A DNA stretch of 64,000 nt from Nocardia nova SH22a (GTDB lineage: Bacteria > Actinomycetota > Actinomycetes > Mycobacteriales > Mycobacteriaceae): assembly GCF_000523235.1 (NCBI RefSeq), contig NZ_CP006850.1, positions 310,001 through 374,000 on the forward strand. The letters run 5' to 3'. Under the pieces are notes generated by a model. That model had not been told where the DNA came from and searched no databases. It saw nothing but the letters and a program-made list of their open reading frames with translations. Positions 8,712 to 16,865 of the stretch are shown one piece after another. The position numbers and the translations under genes were made by a program. Within the stretch, counting starts at the first letter, position 1. Every line of letters begins with the position of its first letter.

Positions 8712-9896
8712 GTGAGTCGACCACCCTACGGGCGCGGACCCGAACGGCCCGGCGGGCGACCCGTTCCACCCTACGGTCCACCCCCGGGAGACCCCCGCCG
8801 ACCTGCGGGTCCGCCGCCCGGATACGGTCCGCCACCCGGGTATCCGCCGCCCGCCGGATACCCGCCGCCCGGGTATGGTCCGCCGCCGGGATACGGGCCC
8901 GCGCCGGGATACGGTGCGCCGCCCGCATATCCGCCGGGCTATCCGCCGCCCGGCTATCGGCCGCCGATGCCACCACCTCAGCCCTACGGTCCCGCCGGTC
9001 GGCGCCCACCCCCGCGGAAGCGCGGCGGTGGCCGATTCGCCTCGGCGATCGTGGTGTTGCTGTTGATCGTGACCTCCGGCCTGATCCGCGTCGCCGTCCG
9101 CACCGGATTCGACACCGCCACACATTCCGGTGACCACTCCAATTACACCTACGCGCCCAAACCCGGTTCCGATTCCACCGGCGTGGACGCCACATCGACG
9201 AATCCGCTTCTCGCCGAACCGGGTTCGCCGCTGAGCCCGGCGAACTGCCCGTACTCGTCCTGGAGCACCCAGGTCGACGCCGCGCGCAAATTCTTCGAAA
9301 GCGCCGCGACGTGCCTGGCGAATGCGTGGCAGCCGGTGCTGCAGCAGGCCGGTCTCCCGTTCACCGCGCCGAAGTTACTGGTCAGCGCGTCGACCTCGGG
9401 GATAACCACACCGTGCAGCGGTTCCTCGAGCAACTTCGCTGCCTTCTACTGCGGCGCCGATCAGACCATCTACATGCCGATCAGCCAGCTGCAGACCGAT
9501 ATGTTCGGCGATCACTGGGAGGTCTATCTCTCCGTCTTCGCCCACGAGTACGGCCACCACATCCAGGCACTGTCGGGAATCCTCGGCGCGGCCAACAAAC
9601 AGCGGCGGCAGAACGGGCTCTACAGCACTCAGGGACTCGAGCTGTCGCGCCGAGTCGAATTGCAGGCCAACTGCTTCGACGGGATGTACTTCGCCTCGTC
9701 CGCGGGCGGGAAGGCGGTGACACCGATCCAGGCCCAGAACGCGCGCAAGGACGCCTACGGTCGCGGTGACACCGCCAGCGACATGCGCGATCACGGCACC
9801 CCCGAACACGCCGGTGACTGGTGGAGTGCCGGATTCGACAAGAACGCGACGGCGCAATGCAATACGTTCACCGCGCCGTCGGGACAGGTGAGTTGA
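8712..9896 (+). CDS. Neutral zinc metallopeptidase (YpfJ family), copy A
   Basis: A 394-residue membrane-anchored protein starting at GTG 8712. The first ~95 residues are Pro/Gly/Tyr-rich (repeats of PPPGYG). A single transmembrane helix follows (SAIVVLLLIVTSGLI), then the extracytoplasmic catalytic domain with FAHEYGHH near residue 275, in which the two histidines and glutamate are the zinc site of the YpfJ/PF04228 family. Length beyond the family's ~290 residues is due to the Pro-rich head. It is followed four bases later by a paralogue, so the two are co-transcribed. Natural substrate unknown. Confidence 0.88.
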   Translation: MSRPPYGRGPERPGGRPVPPYGPPPGDPRRPAGPPPGYGPPPGYPPPAGYPPPGYGPPPGYGPAPGYGAPPAYPPGYPPPGYRPPMPPPQPYGPAGRRPPPRKRGGGRFASAIVVLLLIVTSGLIRVAVRTGFDTATHSGDHSNYTYAPKPGSDSTGVDATSTNPLLAEPGSPLSPANCPYSSWSTQVDAARKFFESAATCLANAWQPVLQQAGLPFTAPKLLVSASTSGITTPCSGSSSNFAAFYCGADQTIYMPISQLQTDMFGDHWEVYLSVFAHEYGHHIQALSGILGAANKQRRQNGLYSTQGLELSRRVELQANCFDGMYFASSAGGKAVTPIQAQNARKDAYGRGDTASDMRDHGTPEHAGDWWSAGFDKNATAQCNTFTAPSGQVS

Positions 9897-9900
9897 TCGG

Positions 9901-11124
9901 ATGACACAGCCGCCAGGGTTTCCGCCGCCGGGGCGAGGGCCGTACGGTCCGCCGCCCGGCTATCGTCCGCCGCCCGGCTACGGACCACCGCCCGGCTACG
10001 GCCCACCGCCCGGATATCCGCCGCCGGGCTACGGCCCGCGTCCGCCCTACGGTGCGCCGCTGCCGCCGCCGGGGGTGTATCCGATGGGGCCGCACGGGAT
10101 TCGGCCGCTGCCGCCGCCCGGTTACTATCCGCCGCCGCGCCGCGGTGGCGGGGCCGCCGGTGCGGTGTTCGCGGTCCTGGCGGTGTTCGTGGTGGTCGGC
10201 GGCCTGGTCGCCTTCGCCACCATGGGCGGGCGCGACAATTCCTCGTCCTCGTACGCGACCTCGACGCCGAGCTTCACCTATACGACGCCGAGCTGGCCCT
10301 CCACCTCCGAATCCACGACCTACACGACCTCGTCCGCGCCGACCACCACCCGGTCGGCCTATCGGACCACGACGGTGGTGACGACGACGAAACCCGCTGG
10401 CCCGCAACCGGTTGCGGCCACCGCGACGAATCCGCTGTTCGGCGATCAGAACTCCGGACTGATCAATGTCTCCTGCGACTATCCGCGGTGGGGTTCCACC
10501 GTGGCCGCGGCGACGGCCTTCTTCCAGGCGGCCAAATCCTGTCTGGACCGGATGTGGCAGCCGCTGCTGGCCTCGCAGAATCTGCCGTTCTCCAGTCCCA
10601 CCGTGAGTGTTCCGGCCAGCGGTGCGAACGCCGTGTCCCCGTGCACGAGTTCCGGCGGTAGTTACGCCGCCTTCTACTGCTCGACGAACAACACCATCTA
10701 CATGCCGCTCGATCACATCCAGACCGAGATGTACGGCGATCGGTGGTATGTGTATCTCGCCGTCTTCGCCCACGAATACGGGCACCATGTCCAGGCGATC
10801 TCGGGCATCTCGAAGAAGTCGAACCGCGACCGATACGACGCCGGTGTCAATTCGTCTACCGGGCTCGAGCTTTCGCGGCGGCTCGAGTTGGAGGCCCAGT
10901 GCTTCGCGGGGATGTTCTTCGGCTCGTCCCTGTACGTCGGCACGATCACCAACGACCAGGGCTACTTCGTGAAGCAGGACAACTACGATCGCGGTGACGA
11001 TCATTCCGATGTGCGTGATCATGGTACGAACCAGCACTACGGCGCGTGGTACGCGCAGGGTGAGGAACACAACCGCACCTGGATGTGCAATACCTGGAAC
11101 TCGCCGTCGGACGCGGTGTCCTGA
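9901..11124 (+). CDS. Neutral zinc metallopeptidase (YpfJ family), copy B
   Basis: A 407-residue paralogue of the preceding gene with the same plan: PPPGYGPPPGY repeats, a transmembrane helix (GAVFAVLAVFVVVGGLVAF), a Ser/Thr-rich linker of about 60 residues rich in TTT and STP, and a catalytic domain with FAHEYGHH near residue 290 and conserved ELSRRLELEAQCFAGM. The Thr/Ser linker is absent from copy A and would suit O-glycosylation or wall spanning. It converges with the tetR gene downstream (9-base gap). Confidence 0.88.
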   Translation: MTQPPGFPPPGRGPYGPPPGYRPPPGYGPPPGYGPPPGYPPPGYGPRPPYGAPLPPPGVYPMGPHGIRPLPPPGYYPPPRRGGGAAGAVFAVLAVFVVVGGLVAFATMGGRDNSSSSYATSTPSFTYTTPSWPSTSESTTYTTSSAPTTTRSAYRTTTVVTTTKPAGPQPVAATATNPLFGDQNSGLINVSCDYPRWGSTVAAATAFFQAAKSCLDRMWQPLLASQNLPFSSPTVSVPASGANAVSPCTSSGGSYAAFYCSTNNTIYMPLDHIQTEMYGDRWYVYLAVFAHEYGHHVQAISGISKKSNRDRYDAGVNSSTGLELSRRLELEAQCFAGMFFGSSLYVGTITNDQGYFVKQDNYDRGDDHSDVRDHGTNQHYGAWYAQGEEHNRTWMCNTWNSPSDAVS

Positions 11125-11133
11125 GCGGGTGGG

Positions 11134-11814
11134 CTACCGCTGTTCGCGTATCCGGGCCACCCACCGGGCACCCTCGTCGGGATCCGGTGTGTCACCGCCG
11201 ATCACATCGAGAACCGCGCGTCCCAGGCAGGCGGCCGCCATCACCCGATCGGCGATCTGCTCCGGATCTCCCCAGGGCAGATAGGGTTTGGCGATCATCA
11301 GCGAGACCACGCCGTGTACGGTCGACCAGAGTTCGAGTACCACCGGCATCGGATCGCCGGGTGTGATCAGCCCGGTGTCCATCGCGTCGCGTACGGTCTG
11401 CGAAAACCGTTGGAAGGCACCGCTTCCGAGTACCTGATCCACGGTGGTCGGGCCCGATCCCACGCCGCCGGTCGCGACCAGGTACTGCCCGGGATGCCGC
11501 AGCGCGAATCGTACGTAGGCCAAACCCTGTTCGCGCATGCGAGCGATGGGTGAGTCCGCGGGATCGGTCGCGGCGGCAATCGCGGCGTCGAGTTCGGAGA
11601 AGACCTCGGCGACCGCGGCGTCGATGAGATCGTCCTTGTCGGCGAAGTGCCGGTAGATCGACGGCGCCGTGACCCCCACCAGCCTGCCGACCTCCCGGAT
11701 CGAGACCGAATCGGCATTTCCGGTGCGCGCCAGCAACTCTCGCGTCGCGGCCAGGATCTCGGCCCGCAACTCGGTGCCGGATCCGCGGGCGGAGCGCTGA
11801 CGTCGCGGCGACAT
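11134..11814 (-). CDS. TetR-family regulator of the mmpL operon
   Basis: A 226-residue protein with an N-terminal helix-turn-helix (VSIREVGRLVGVTAPSIYRH) and a longer C-terminal domain of the TetR_C_13/WHG type. The ATG at 11814 shares one base with the stop of mmpL (TGATG), so both are translated from one message. The operator pair at 14098-14122 in front of mmpL is its probable binding site, giving autoregulation. Confidence 0.88.
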   Translation of the reverse strand: MSPRRQRSARGSGTELRAEILAATRELLARTGNADSVSIREVGRLVGVTAPSIYRHFADKDDLIDAAVAEVFSELDAAIAAATDPADSPIARMREQGLAYVRFALRHPGQYLVATGGVGSGPTTVDQVLGSGAFQRFSQTVRDAMDTGLITPGDPMPVVLELWSTVHGVVSLMIAKPYLPWGDPEQIADRVMAAACLGRAVLDVIGGDTPDPDEGARWVARIREQR

Positions 11815-14066
11815 CACATGCGCCCGGCGGGTTCCGGTTCGGCGACGACCGGCGCCGGTGCCTGCTCGGTGAGACCGAACCGCTCGTGCCAGCGGGCCAG
11901 CGGGGCGGGCGCCCACCAGTTCGCGCGGCCCATCAGTCGCATCAGCGCGGGTACCAGCAACATGCGGATGACGGTCGCGTCGGCGAGCACGGTGATGGTG
12001 AGACCGAGCCCGAACATCTGCATGAAGGAGACTTTCGAGGTGATCATGGCACCCAACACGATAGCCATGAGCAGGGCCGCCGCGGTGACGATCCGCCCGG
12101 TCCGGGCCACCCCGAGCGCCACCGAATGTTCGTTGGCGGCCGCCGACCGGTCCGAGGCCAGCCAGGCTTCCCGGATGCGGGACAGCAGGAACACCTCGTA
12201 ATCCATGGATACGCCGAAGGCGAGGCAGAACATCAGAATCGGCATGGTGGGCACCAGGAAGCCGGTGTGCGTGAAACCGAGCAGGCTCGCGAAATGCCCT
12301 TCCTGGTAGATCCACACCATCATGCCGAACATGGCGGTCAGCGACAGCGAGTTGATCACCACGGCCTTCAGCGGCAGGATCACGCTGCCGGTGAACAGGA
12401 ACAGCACCAAGAAGGTCGCCACCACGATGAGCGCGATGGCCAGCGGCAGTCGTGAGCCGAGTGCGTTCAGCGAGTCGGTGTTCATCGCCGCCGCGCCACC
12501 GAACAGCGCGGGCGCGGGCGGGGGCACATCCCGCAACTTCTGCAGCTGGTCCTTGCCGTCCTGCGAATAGGGGTCGAATTTCGTTGTGACAGTGAGGTAT
12601 TGTCCGGTGTCGTTGGCCATACCGGCCGCGGCGCCGCCCGCCGACGCGCCGTTCGTGTAGGCCCCGGCACTGGACAGCACCGCGCGCACGCCGTCGACCT
12701 TCGACAGCGCGGCAGCGTAGTCGGCGACCACGGCGGGACCGGCCGGGGCGCCGGGCAGCACGATCGTGACCCCGGTTCCGGAATTCACGACCGGATACTG
12801 CGCCCGCAGTTCGTCACCCGCCTGGCGACTGGTGGACGCGGCGGGCATCACCCGGTCGTCGGGGTAGCCGAAGCGCACGCCGAGGAACGGCGCACCCACC
12901 GCCAGCAGAATCGCGATGATCGCGATCGATACCGGCAGTGCCCGCCGCATCACCCAGGTCACCGTGCGATACCAGACGGTCTCCTCCTCCGCGCGCGGCA
13001 CCGGTTCCGGCCGCCGCAGCAGCTTGCGCGCGGCCACCCGCAGGTTCCACGCGTCGATGCGATCGCCGAGCAGCACCAGGACCGCGGGCAGGATCACGAT
13101 GGAGGCGAGTGCCGCGGTCGCCACCACCGCGACCCCGGCGTAGGCGAAGGACTTCAGGAAGTAGAGGTCGAAGACGCTGAGCACGGCCAGTGCCAGGGCG
13201 ACGGTGAGCGCGGAGAACAGCACCGTCCGCCCGGCGGTCTGCACCGCCCGCACCGCGGCGTCCTGATGGTTCGCCCCGGCCGTCAGCTCCTCGCGATACC
13301 GGCTGACGATGAACAGGCTGTAGTCGATCGCCAGCGCCAGTCCCAGCGCGGTCGTCATGTTCAGGGCATAGATCGAGACGTCGGTGATCAGGGTGAAGCC
13401 GCGCAGCAGTGCCAGCGTGCACAGAATCGCGAAGATGCCGACCGCCAGCGGCAGCGAAGCGGCGACGACACTGCCGAACACCAGGATCAGCGCGATCGCC
13501 GTGAGCGGTATCGCGATTCCCTCGGCGAGGGTCAGATCCTTGGTGACCTGGTCGTTGGCATCGTGGAAGATGGCCGCGCTGCCACCGGCGTGCACCGTGA
13601 TGCCCGGCGGCGTATCGCCCAGGGTGGCCTCGATATCCCCGGCGGTGCGCTGCGCCTTGTCGTCGCCGCCGGTGAGATAGGCCATGATCAGCGCGCTCTT
13701 ACCGTCGGTGCCGCGCAGTGCGGAGGCCACCTGCGGCGGACTGTCCCAGTAGGAGTGCACGCCGATGGTGTCCTGGCGGGCGCCGAGGCGTTCGGCCAAC
13801 CCGGTGCCCACCGCGCGGGCCGCCTTCGAATTCACCCCTTCGTCGGAGTGCACCACCAACACCAGATTGGGTTCGGCGCCGCCGAAATGGTCGGCGACCA
13901 GTTTCGACGCCCGGGTGGATTCGGCGTTGCTGGAGGTGAACCCACCGGCCTGCAGATGTCCGGCCACGGTGGCCCCGAAACCACCGCAGAGCAGGGCCAA
14001 GGCCAGGGCGGCCAGCAGCACGCGTTTCGGGTAGCGAGTGGTTAGCCGTGCGATTCGGGTCAGCAT
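11814..14066 (-). CDS. MmpL/RND-family transporter
   Basis: A 750-residue inner-membrane transporter. It has an N-terminal helix ([16 protein letters not shown]), a periplasmic loop, a block of helices with the sterol-sensing-like core ([20 protein letters not shown]), a second loop, and a second block with [19 protein letters not shown]. These paired D-Y motifs are the proton-relay segments of MMPL proteins. Family members export lipids, glycolipids, siderophores or drugs. No lipid biosynthetic gene is adjacent, so the cargo is not predictable; a co-transcribed tetR gene favours inducible efflux. Confidence 0.9.
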   Translation of the reverse strand: MLTRIARLTTRYPKRVLLAALALALLCGGFGATVAGHLQAGGFTSSNAESTRASKLVADHFGGAEPNLVLVVHSDEGVNSKAARAVGTGLAERLGARQDTIGVHSYWDSPPQVASALRGTDGKSALIMAYLTGGDDKAQRTAGDIEATLGDTPPGITVHAGGSAAIFHDANDQVTKDLTLAEGIAIPLTAIALILVFGSVVAASLPLAVGIFAILCTLALLRGFTLITDVSIYALNMTTALGLALAIDYSLFIVSRYREELTAGANHQDAAVRAVQTAGRTVLFSALTVALALAVLSVFDLYFLKSFAYAGVAVVATAALASIVILPAVLVLLGDRIDAWNLRVAARKLLRRPEPVPRAEEETVWYRTVTWVMRRALPVSIAIIAILLAVGAPFLGVRFGYPDDRVMPAASTSRQAGDELRAQYPVVNSGTGVTIVLPGAPAGPAVVADYAAALSKVDGVRAVLSSAGAYTNGASAGGAAAGMANDTGQYLTVTTKFDPYSQDGKDQLQKLRDVPPPAPALFGGAAAMNTDSLNALGSRLPLAIALIVVATFLVLFLFTGSVILPLKAVVINSLSLTAMFGMMVWIYQEGHFASLLGFTHTGFLVPTMPILMFCLAFGVSMDYEVFLLSRIREAWLASDRSAAANEHSVALGVARTGRIVTAAALLMAIVLGAMITSKVSFMQMFGLGLTITVLADATVIRMLLVPALMRLMGRANWWAPAPLARWHERFGLTEQAPAPVVAEPEPAGRM

Positions 14067-14097
14067 GGAAGCTCCTCGGTGCTGCCGGCAGTTTGAG

Positions 14098-14122
14098 TAA
14101 CGGTGTTAGCGTAACGCCGTTA
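14098..14122. promoter_or_regulatory. Twin palindromic TetR operator upstream of mmpL
   Basis: Two adjacent inverted repeats, TAACGGTGTTA (14098-14108) and TAACGCCGTTA (14112-14122), three bases apart and 32 to 56 bases upstream of the mmpL ATG. Spacing and symmetry fit two TetR dimers. Confidence 0.7.
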
Positions 14123-14157
14123 CCCAAACCCGGCGCAAGAGCGACGGCGGGCCCGAT

Positions 14158-15468
14158 TCAGTGATCCGCATCACCGCCGGGGCGTTCGCCGCCGTGGCCG
14201 TGGCCGTGGCCGAAGATCCCGCGCGGCGCATGTCCGTGCACACCCTCGACGTAGGCGGTCTCGGCATGCAGCGCGAAGTCGATACCGCCGACCTCGTCCT
14301 CCTTGCTGACCCGGAAGCCCATCAGCCGATCGATCAGCTTGCCGAGCAGATACGACACCCCGAAGGCCCAGGCCGCGACCACGATCACGCCGACCGCCTG
14401 CTTACCGAGCTGGCCCAGCCCGCCGCCGTAGAGCAGCCCGCGCGGCCCACCGGTCATCACCCGGTTCGCCAGGAATCCGATGAGCAGGGTGCCGACCACA
14501 CCGCCGGTGAAGTGCACACCCACCACATCGAGCGAATCGTCATAGCCCGCTTTGAATTTCCAGCCGACCGCGAACGAACACACCACACCGGCCACCAGGC
14601 CCACGATCACCGCGCCCATGGTGTTCACCGAACCACAGGACGGTGTGATCGCGACCAGTCCGGCCACCGCGCCCGAGGCCGCGCCGAAGGTGGTCGGGCG
14701 CCCGTCGCGGATCTGCTCCACGATCAGCCAGCCCAGCATTCCGAGGCAGCCCGCGACCAGCGTGTTCAGGAATACCGCGGCGGCCATACCGTCGGCGCGG
14801 AAGGCCGAACCCGCGTTGAAGCCGAACCAGCCGAACCACAGCAGGCCCGCGCCCAGCAGGACGAACGGCAGATTGTGCGGCCGCATCGCGTCGACCTTGA
14901 ATCCGATCCGCGGTCCCAGTACCAGTGCCAGCGCGAGAGCCGATGCGCCGGAAGCGATTTCGACGACGAGACCACCGGCGAAATCCAGGGTGCCGAACGA
15001 GATCAGCCAGCCGTTCGGCCCCCAGACCCAATGCGCGATCGGCGCGAACACCACCAGCGCCCAGAGTGGGACGAACACCATCCACGCCGAGAATTTCGCG
15101 CGATCGGCGATGGCGCCGCTGATCAGCGCGACGGTGAGGATCGCGAAGGCCAATTCGAAGGTCGCGTACAGCAGCTCCGGGATACCGCTGCGCACGGTGC
15201 CGGGATCGATGCCTGCCATCGCGAAGTGTTCGAGATTGCCGATCACTCCGCCACCGGCGTCGTCGCCGAAGGCCAGGGTGTAGCCGAGCAGCAGCCACAC
15301 CACCGTCACCAGCGGGATCGAGATGAAGCTCATCATCAGCATGTTCAGCACGCCGGTGGTGCGCACCATGCCGCCGTAGAAGATTGCCAGGCCGGGGGTC
15401 ATGAGGAGGACCAGCGCGGTGCTGGCCAACAGCCACGCCGTGGCGGCGGGGTCGATGGTCGAGGGCAC
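14158..15468 (-). CDS. amt: Ammonium transporter (Amt/Rh family)
   Basis: A 436-residue polytopic protein starting at GTG 15468. This start has AAGGAG six bases upstream; a GTG six codons earlier would put that Shine-Dalgarno inside the gene. Eleven helices are expected; family landmarks are MTPGLAIFYGGMVR, DFAGGLVVEIASGASALAL and GVHFTGGVVGTLLIGF. The C-terminal tail is rich in His and Gly (GHGHGHGG), which is unusual. No glnB gene follows, unlike the usual amtB-glnB pair. Confidence 0.93.
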   Translation of the reverse strand: MPSTIDPAATAWLLASTALVLLMTPGLAIFYGGMVRTTGVLNMLMMSFISIPLVTVVWLLLGYTLAFGDDAGGGVIGNLEHFAMAGIDPGTVRSGIPELLYATFELAFAILTVALISGAIADRAKFSAWMVFVPLWALVVFAPIAHWVWGPNGWLISFGTLDFAGGLVVEIASGASALALALVLGPRIGFKVDAMRPHNLPFVLLGAGLLWFGWFGFNAGSAFRADGMAAAVFLNTLVAGCLGMLGWLIVEQIRDGRPTTFGAASGAVAGLVAITPSCGSVNTMGAVIVGLVAGVVCSFAVGWKFKAGYDDSLDVVGVHFTGGVVGTLLIGFLANRVMTGGPRGLLYGGGLGQLGKQAVGVIVVAAWAFGVSYLLGKLIDRLMGFRVSKEDEVGGIDFALHAETAYVEGVHGHAPRGIFGHGHGHGGERPGGDADH

Positions 15469-15485
15469 GGACAACTCCTTTTCCA

Positions 15486-15560
15486 CACGCGATCGCGTGG
15501 AGAGAAAAGTACCGAACGATCGGGAGCGGCCCGATGACCGAGGTTGATACTTCCGTTCGG
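15486..15560. promoter_or_regulatory. Palindromes in the amt upstream region
   Basis: A perfect 14-base palindrome, cacgcgatcgcgtg, is at 15486-15499, just upstream of the amt Shine-Dalgarno. A second inverted pair, ccgaacg (15512-15518) and cgttcgg (15554-15560), encloses another small hairpin. They may be operator sites or structure in the amt leader. Confidence 0.4.
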
Positions 15561-15561
15561 A

Positions 15562-16404
15562 TCAATTCCCGCGCTTGCGCGCCTGCCGTGCCAGCGCGCG
15601 CCGCCCGCGCGCACCCGGAACCGGGAGATCGTCCTCCACGGCCAGCCATTCCGCCGTCATCAGCCACTGCTGCTGGGCCCGGGCGTCGGCGGTGTCGTTG
15701 AACACCCGGCGGCCGCGATCGTCGCGGAGTTCGTGTGCCAGCACCGACCAGCGCGGCTGCCGGTCGTGCTCGGTGCGGTAGCGATCGAGGAAGTCGGCCA
15801 CCAGGGTGCCGAGGATGTTCACCGGACGCAGTGACACCCGATTGCCGAATTTCGCCGCGTGGAACCGGCGTCCGGCGCACAGTGAGCGTGGTGTCGGGGC
15901 GTAGGCGATCCAGCCCGCGCGCTGTGCGCGCTCGATCAACCACAGATGTTTGACCGCGGCGGGGGAGATATCGCCGACCCGGGTGCGGATCAGATCCAGT
16001 ACGGGTTCGGTGTGCAGAATGTCGCGGCGGGTGGGGCCGATTTCGTGTGTGCGCCAATATTCGTCGGTGAGATCCGCCAGGACCCGGCCGAATTCGTCGA
16101 TGCTGCGCTGTGCGCGCCGGCCCAGCCGTTCGATGCGCTCGGCCTCGGCGCGGATGCCGTTCTGTGCGATCAGGGTCTGGATGGCGGGCAGCGTCGGCAC
16201 CTGGCCGCGATCCAGCAATTCGAGAATGGCGCCCGCGGTGGCGGGATCGGCCGCGGCGGCCACCGGCAGCGAATCCCGGTTGCGGGAGAAATCGCGGGGG
16301 CTGATGGCTCGGCTGAGCAGATCGGTAGCGGCTCGGTTGCCTGCGAATTCGGTCTGCGCGAGCCACGCGGCGGCGATGTCGTCACCCGACGGCATTGTCG
16401 TCAT
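15562..16404 (-). CDS. Hypothetical protein, 280 residues
   Basis: I do not recognise a family. It is soluble, largely helical and rich in Arg and Ala, with no signal peptide or membrane helix. Segments such as EYWRTHEIGPTRRDILHTEP and AVKHLWLIERAQRAGWIAYA suggest a small winged-helix-like domain in the middle. A GGAGGT lies upstream of the ATG. It is divergent from dnaX and ends 93 bases before the amt start. Codon use looks like that of its neighbours. Confidence 0.6.
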   Translation of the reverse strand: MTTMPSGDDIAAAWLAQTEFAGNRAATDLLSRAISPRDFSRNRDSLPVAAAADPATAGAILELLDRGQVPTLPAIQTLIAQNGIRAEAERIERLGRRAQRSIDEFGRVLADLTDEYWRTHEIGPTRRDILHTEPVLDLIRTRVGDISPAAVKHLWLIERAQRAGWIAYAPTPRSLCAGRRFHAAKFGNRVSLRPVNILGTLVADFLDRYRTEHDRQPRWSVLAHELRDDRGRRVFNDTADARAQQQWLMTAEWLAVEDDLPVPGARGRRALARQARKRGN

Positions 16405-16865
16405 GACTTTCGAATTACCTCCGAAACGGGCGGTGCGCGAAGCGGTTCGACCGAGCTTGCCGGTTGTGGCCCCGGTCGGGATGAGGGACCGACCGGGAAC
16501 ACCAACCTGATGAAGGTTTGGCTACCGAAGTTGCCGAAATCAACGGTAGTCAGCCGATTGCGCTGGAGGCCAATCGGTTGACGTAATCGTTACTTCCATA
16601 AAAAAGTGTGCAAACGGGGAGCGGGTTCGGAAGTATTCGCGGAAGAGAAGCCCGGAGAACGAAATACGTGGGGCACAGCGGCGATTCGAATTGTGCTGCC
16701 GGAGTGGTCGGTTGCCCAGGTCTGTTGGCGTGGGATGTGATCGGTTGACCGGAATGGTTGTGATATGCATCACGGTTTATTTCCGGGGTGATCGTACTCG
16801 CCGAGCGGGTCGCGTAGGGGGTGCGCGAATGGTCGTCTGTCGGTGCGCGCCGGTACCCTCGGGCC
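16405..16865. other. Divergent intergenic region upstream of dnaX
   Basis: About 460 bases, with a local AT-rich patch around 16570-16610. It contains a 9-base hairpin (16471-16479 with 16489-16497), a TTGACG followed by TAAAAA at about 16577-16604, and the inverted repeat gtgat-atgc-atcac at 16760-16773. I looked for the small SRP RNA often found near dnaX in actinobacteria and did not find its conserved core. No ORF of substance. Confidence 0.5.

Noticed and set aside
12600..14045. Long plus-strand open frame across mmpL
   Set aside because: Arg/Gly/Gln/His-rich composition with no recognisable motif; mmpL on the other strand has full family motifs.
16405..16865. Small SRP RNA (ffs) expected near dnaX
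   Set aside because: The conserved GGTCAGG...GGAAGG.AGCAGC core was looked for on both strands and not found.
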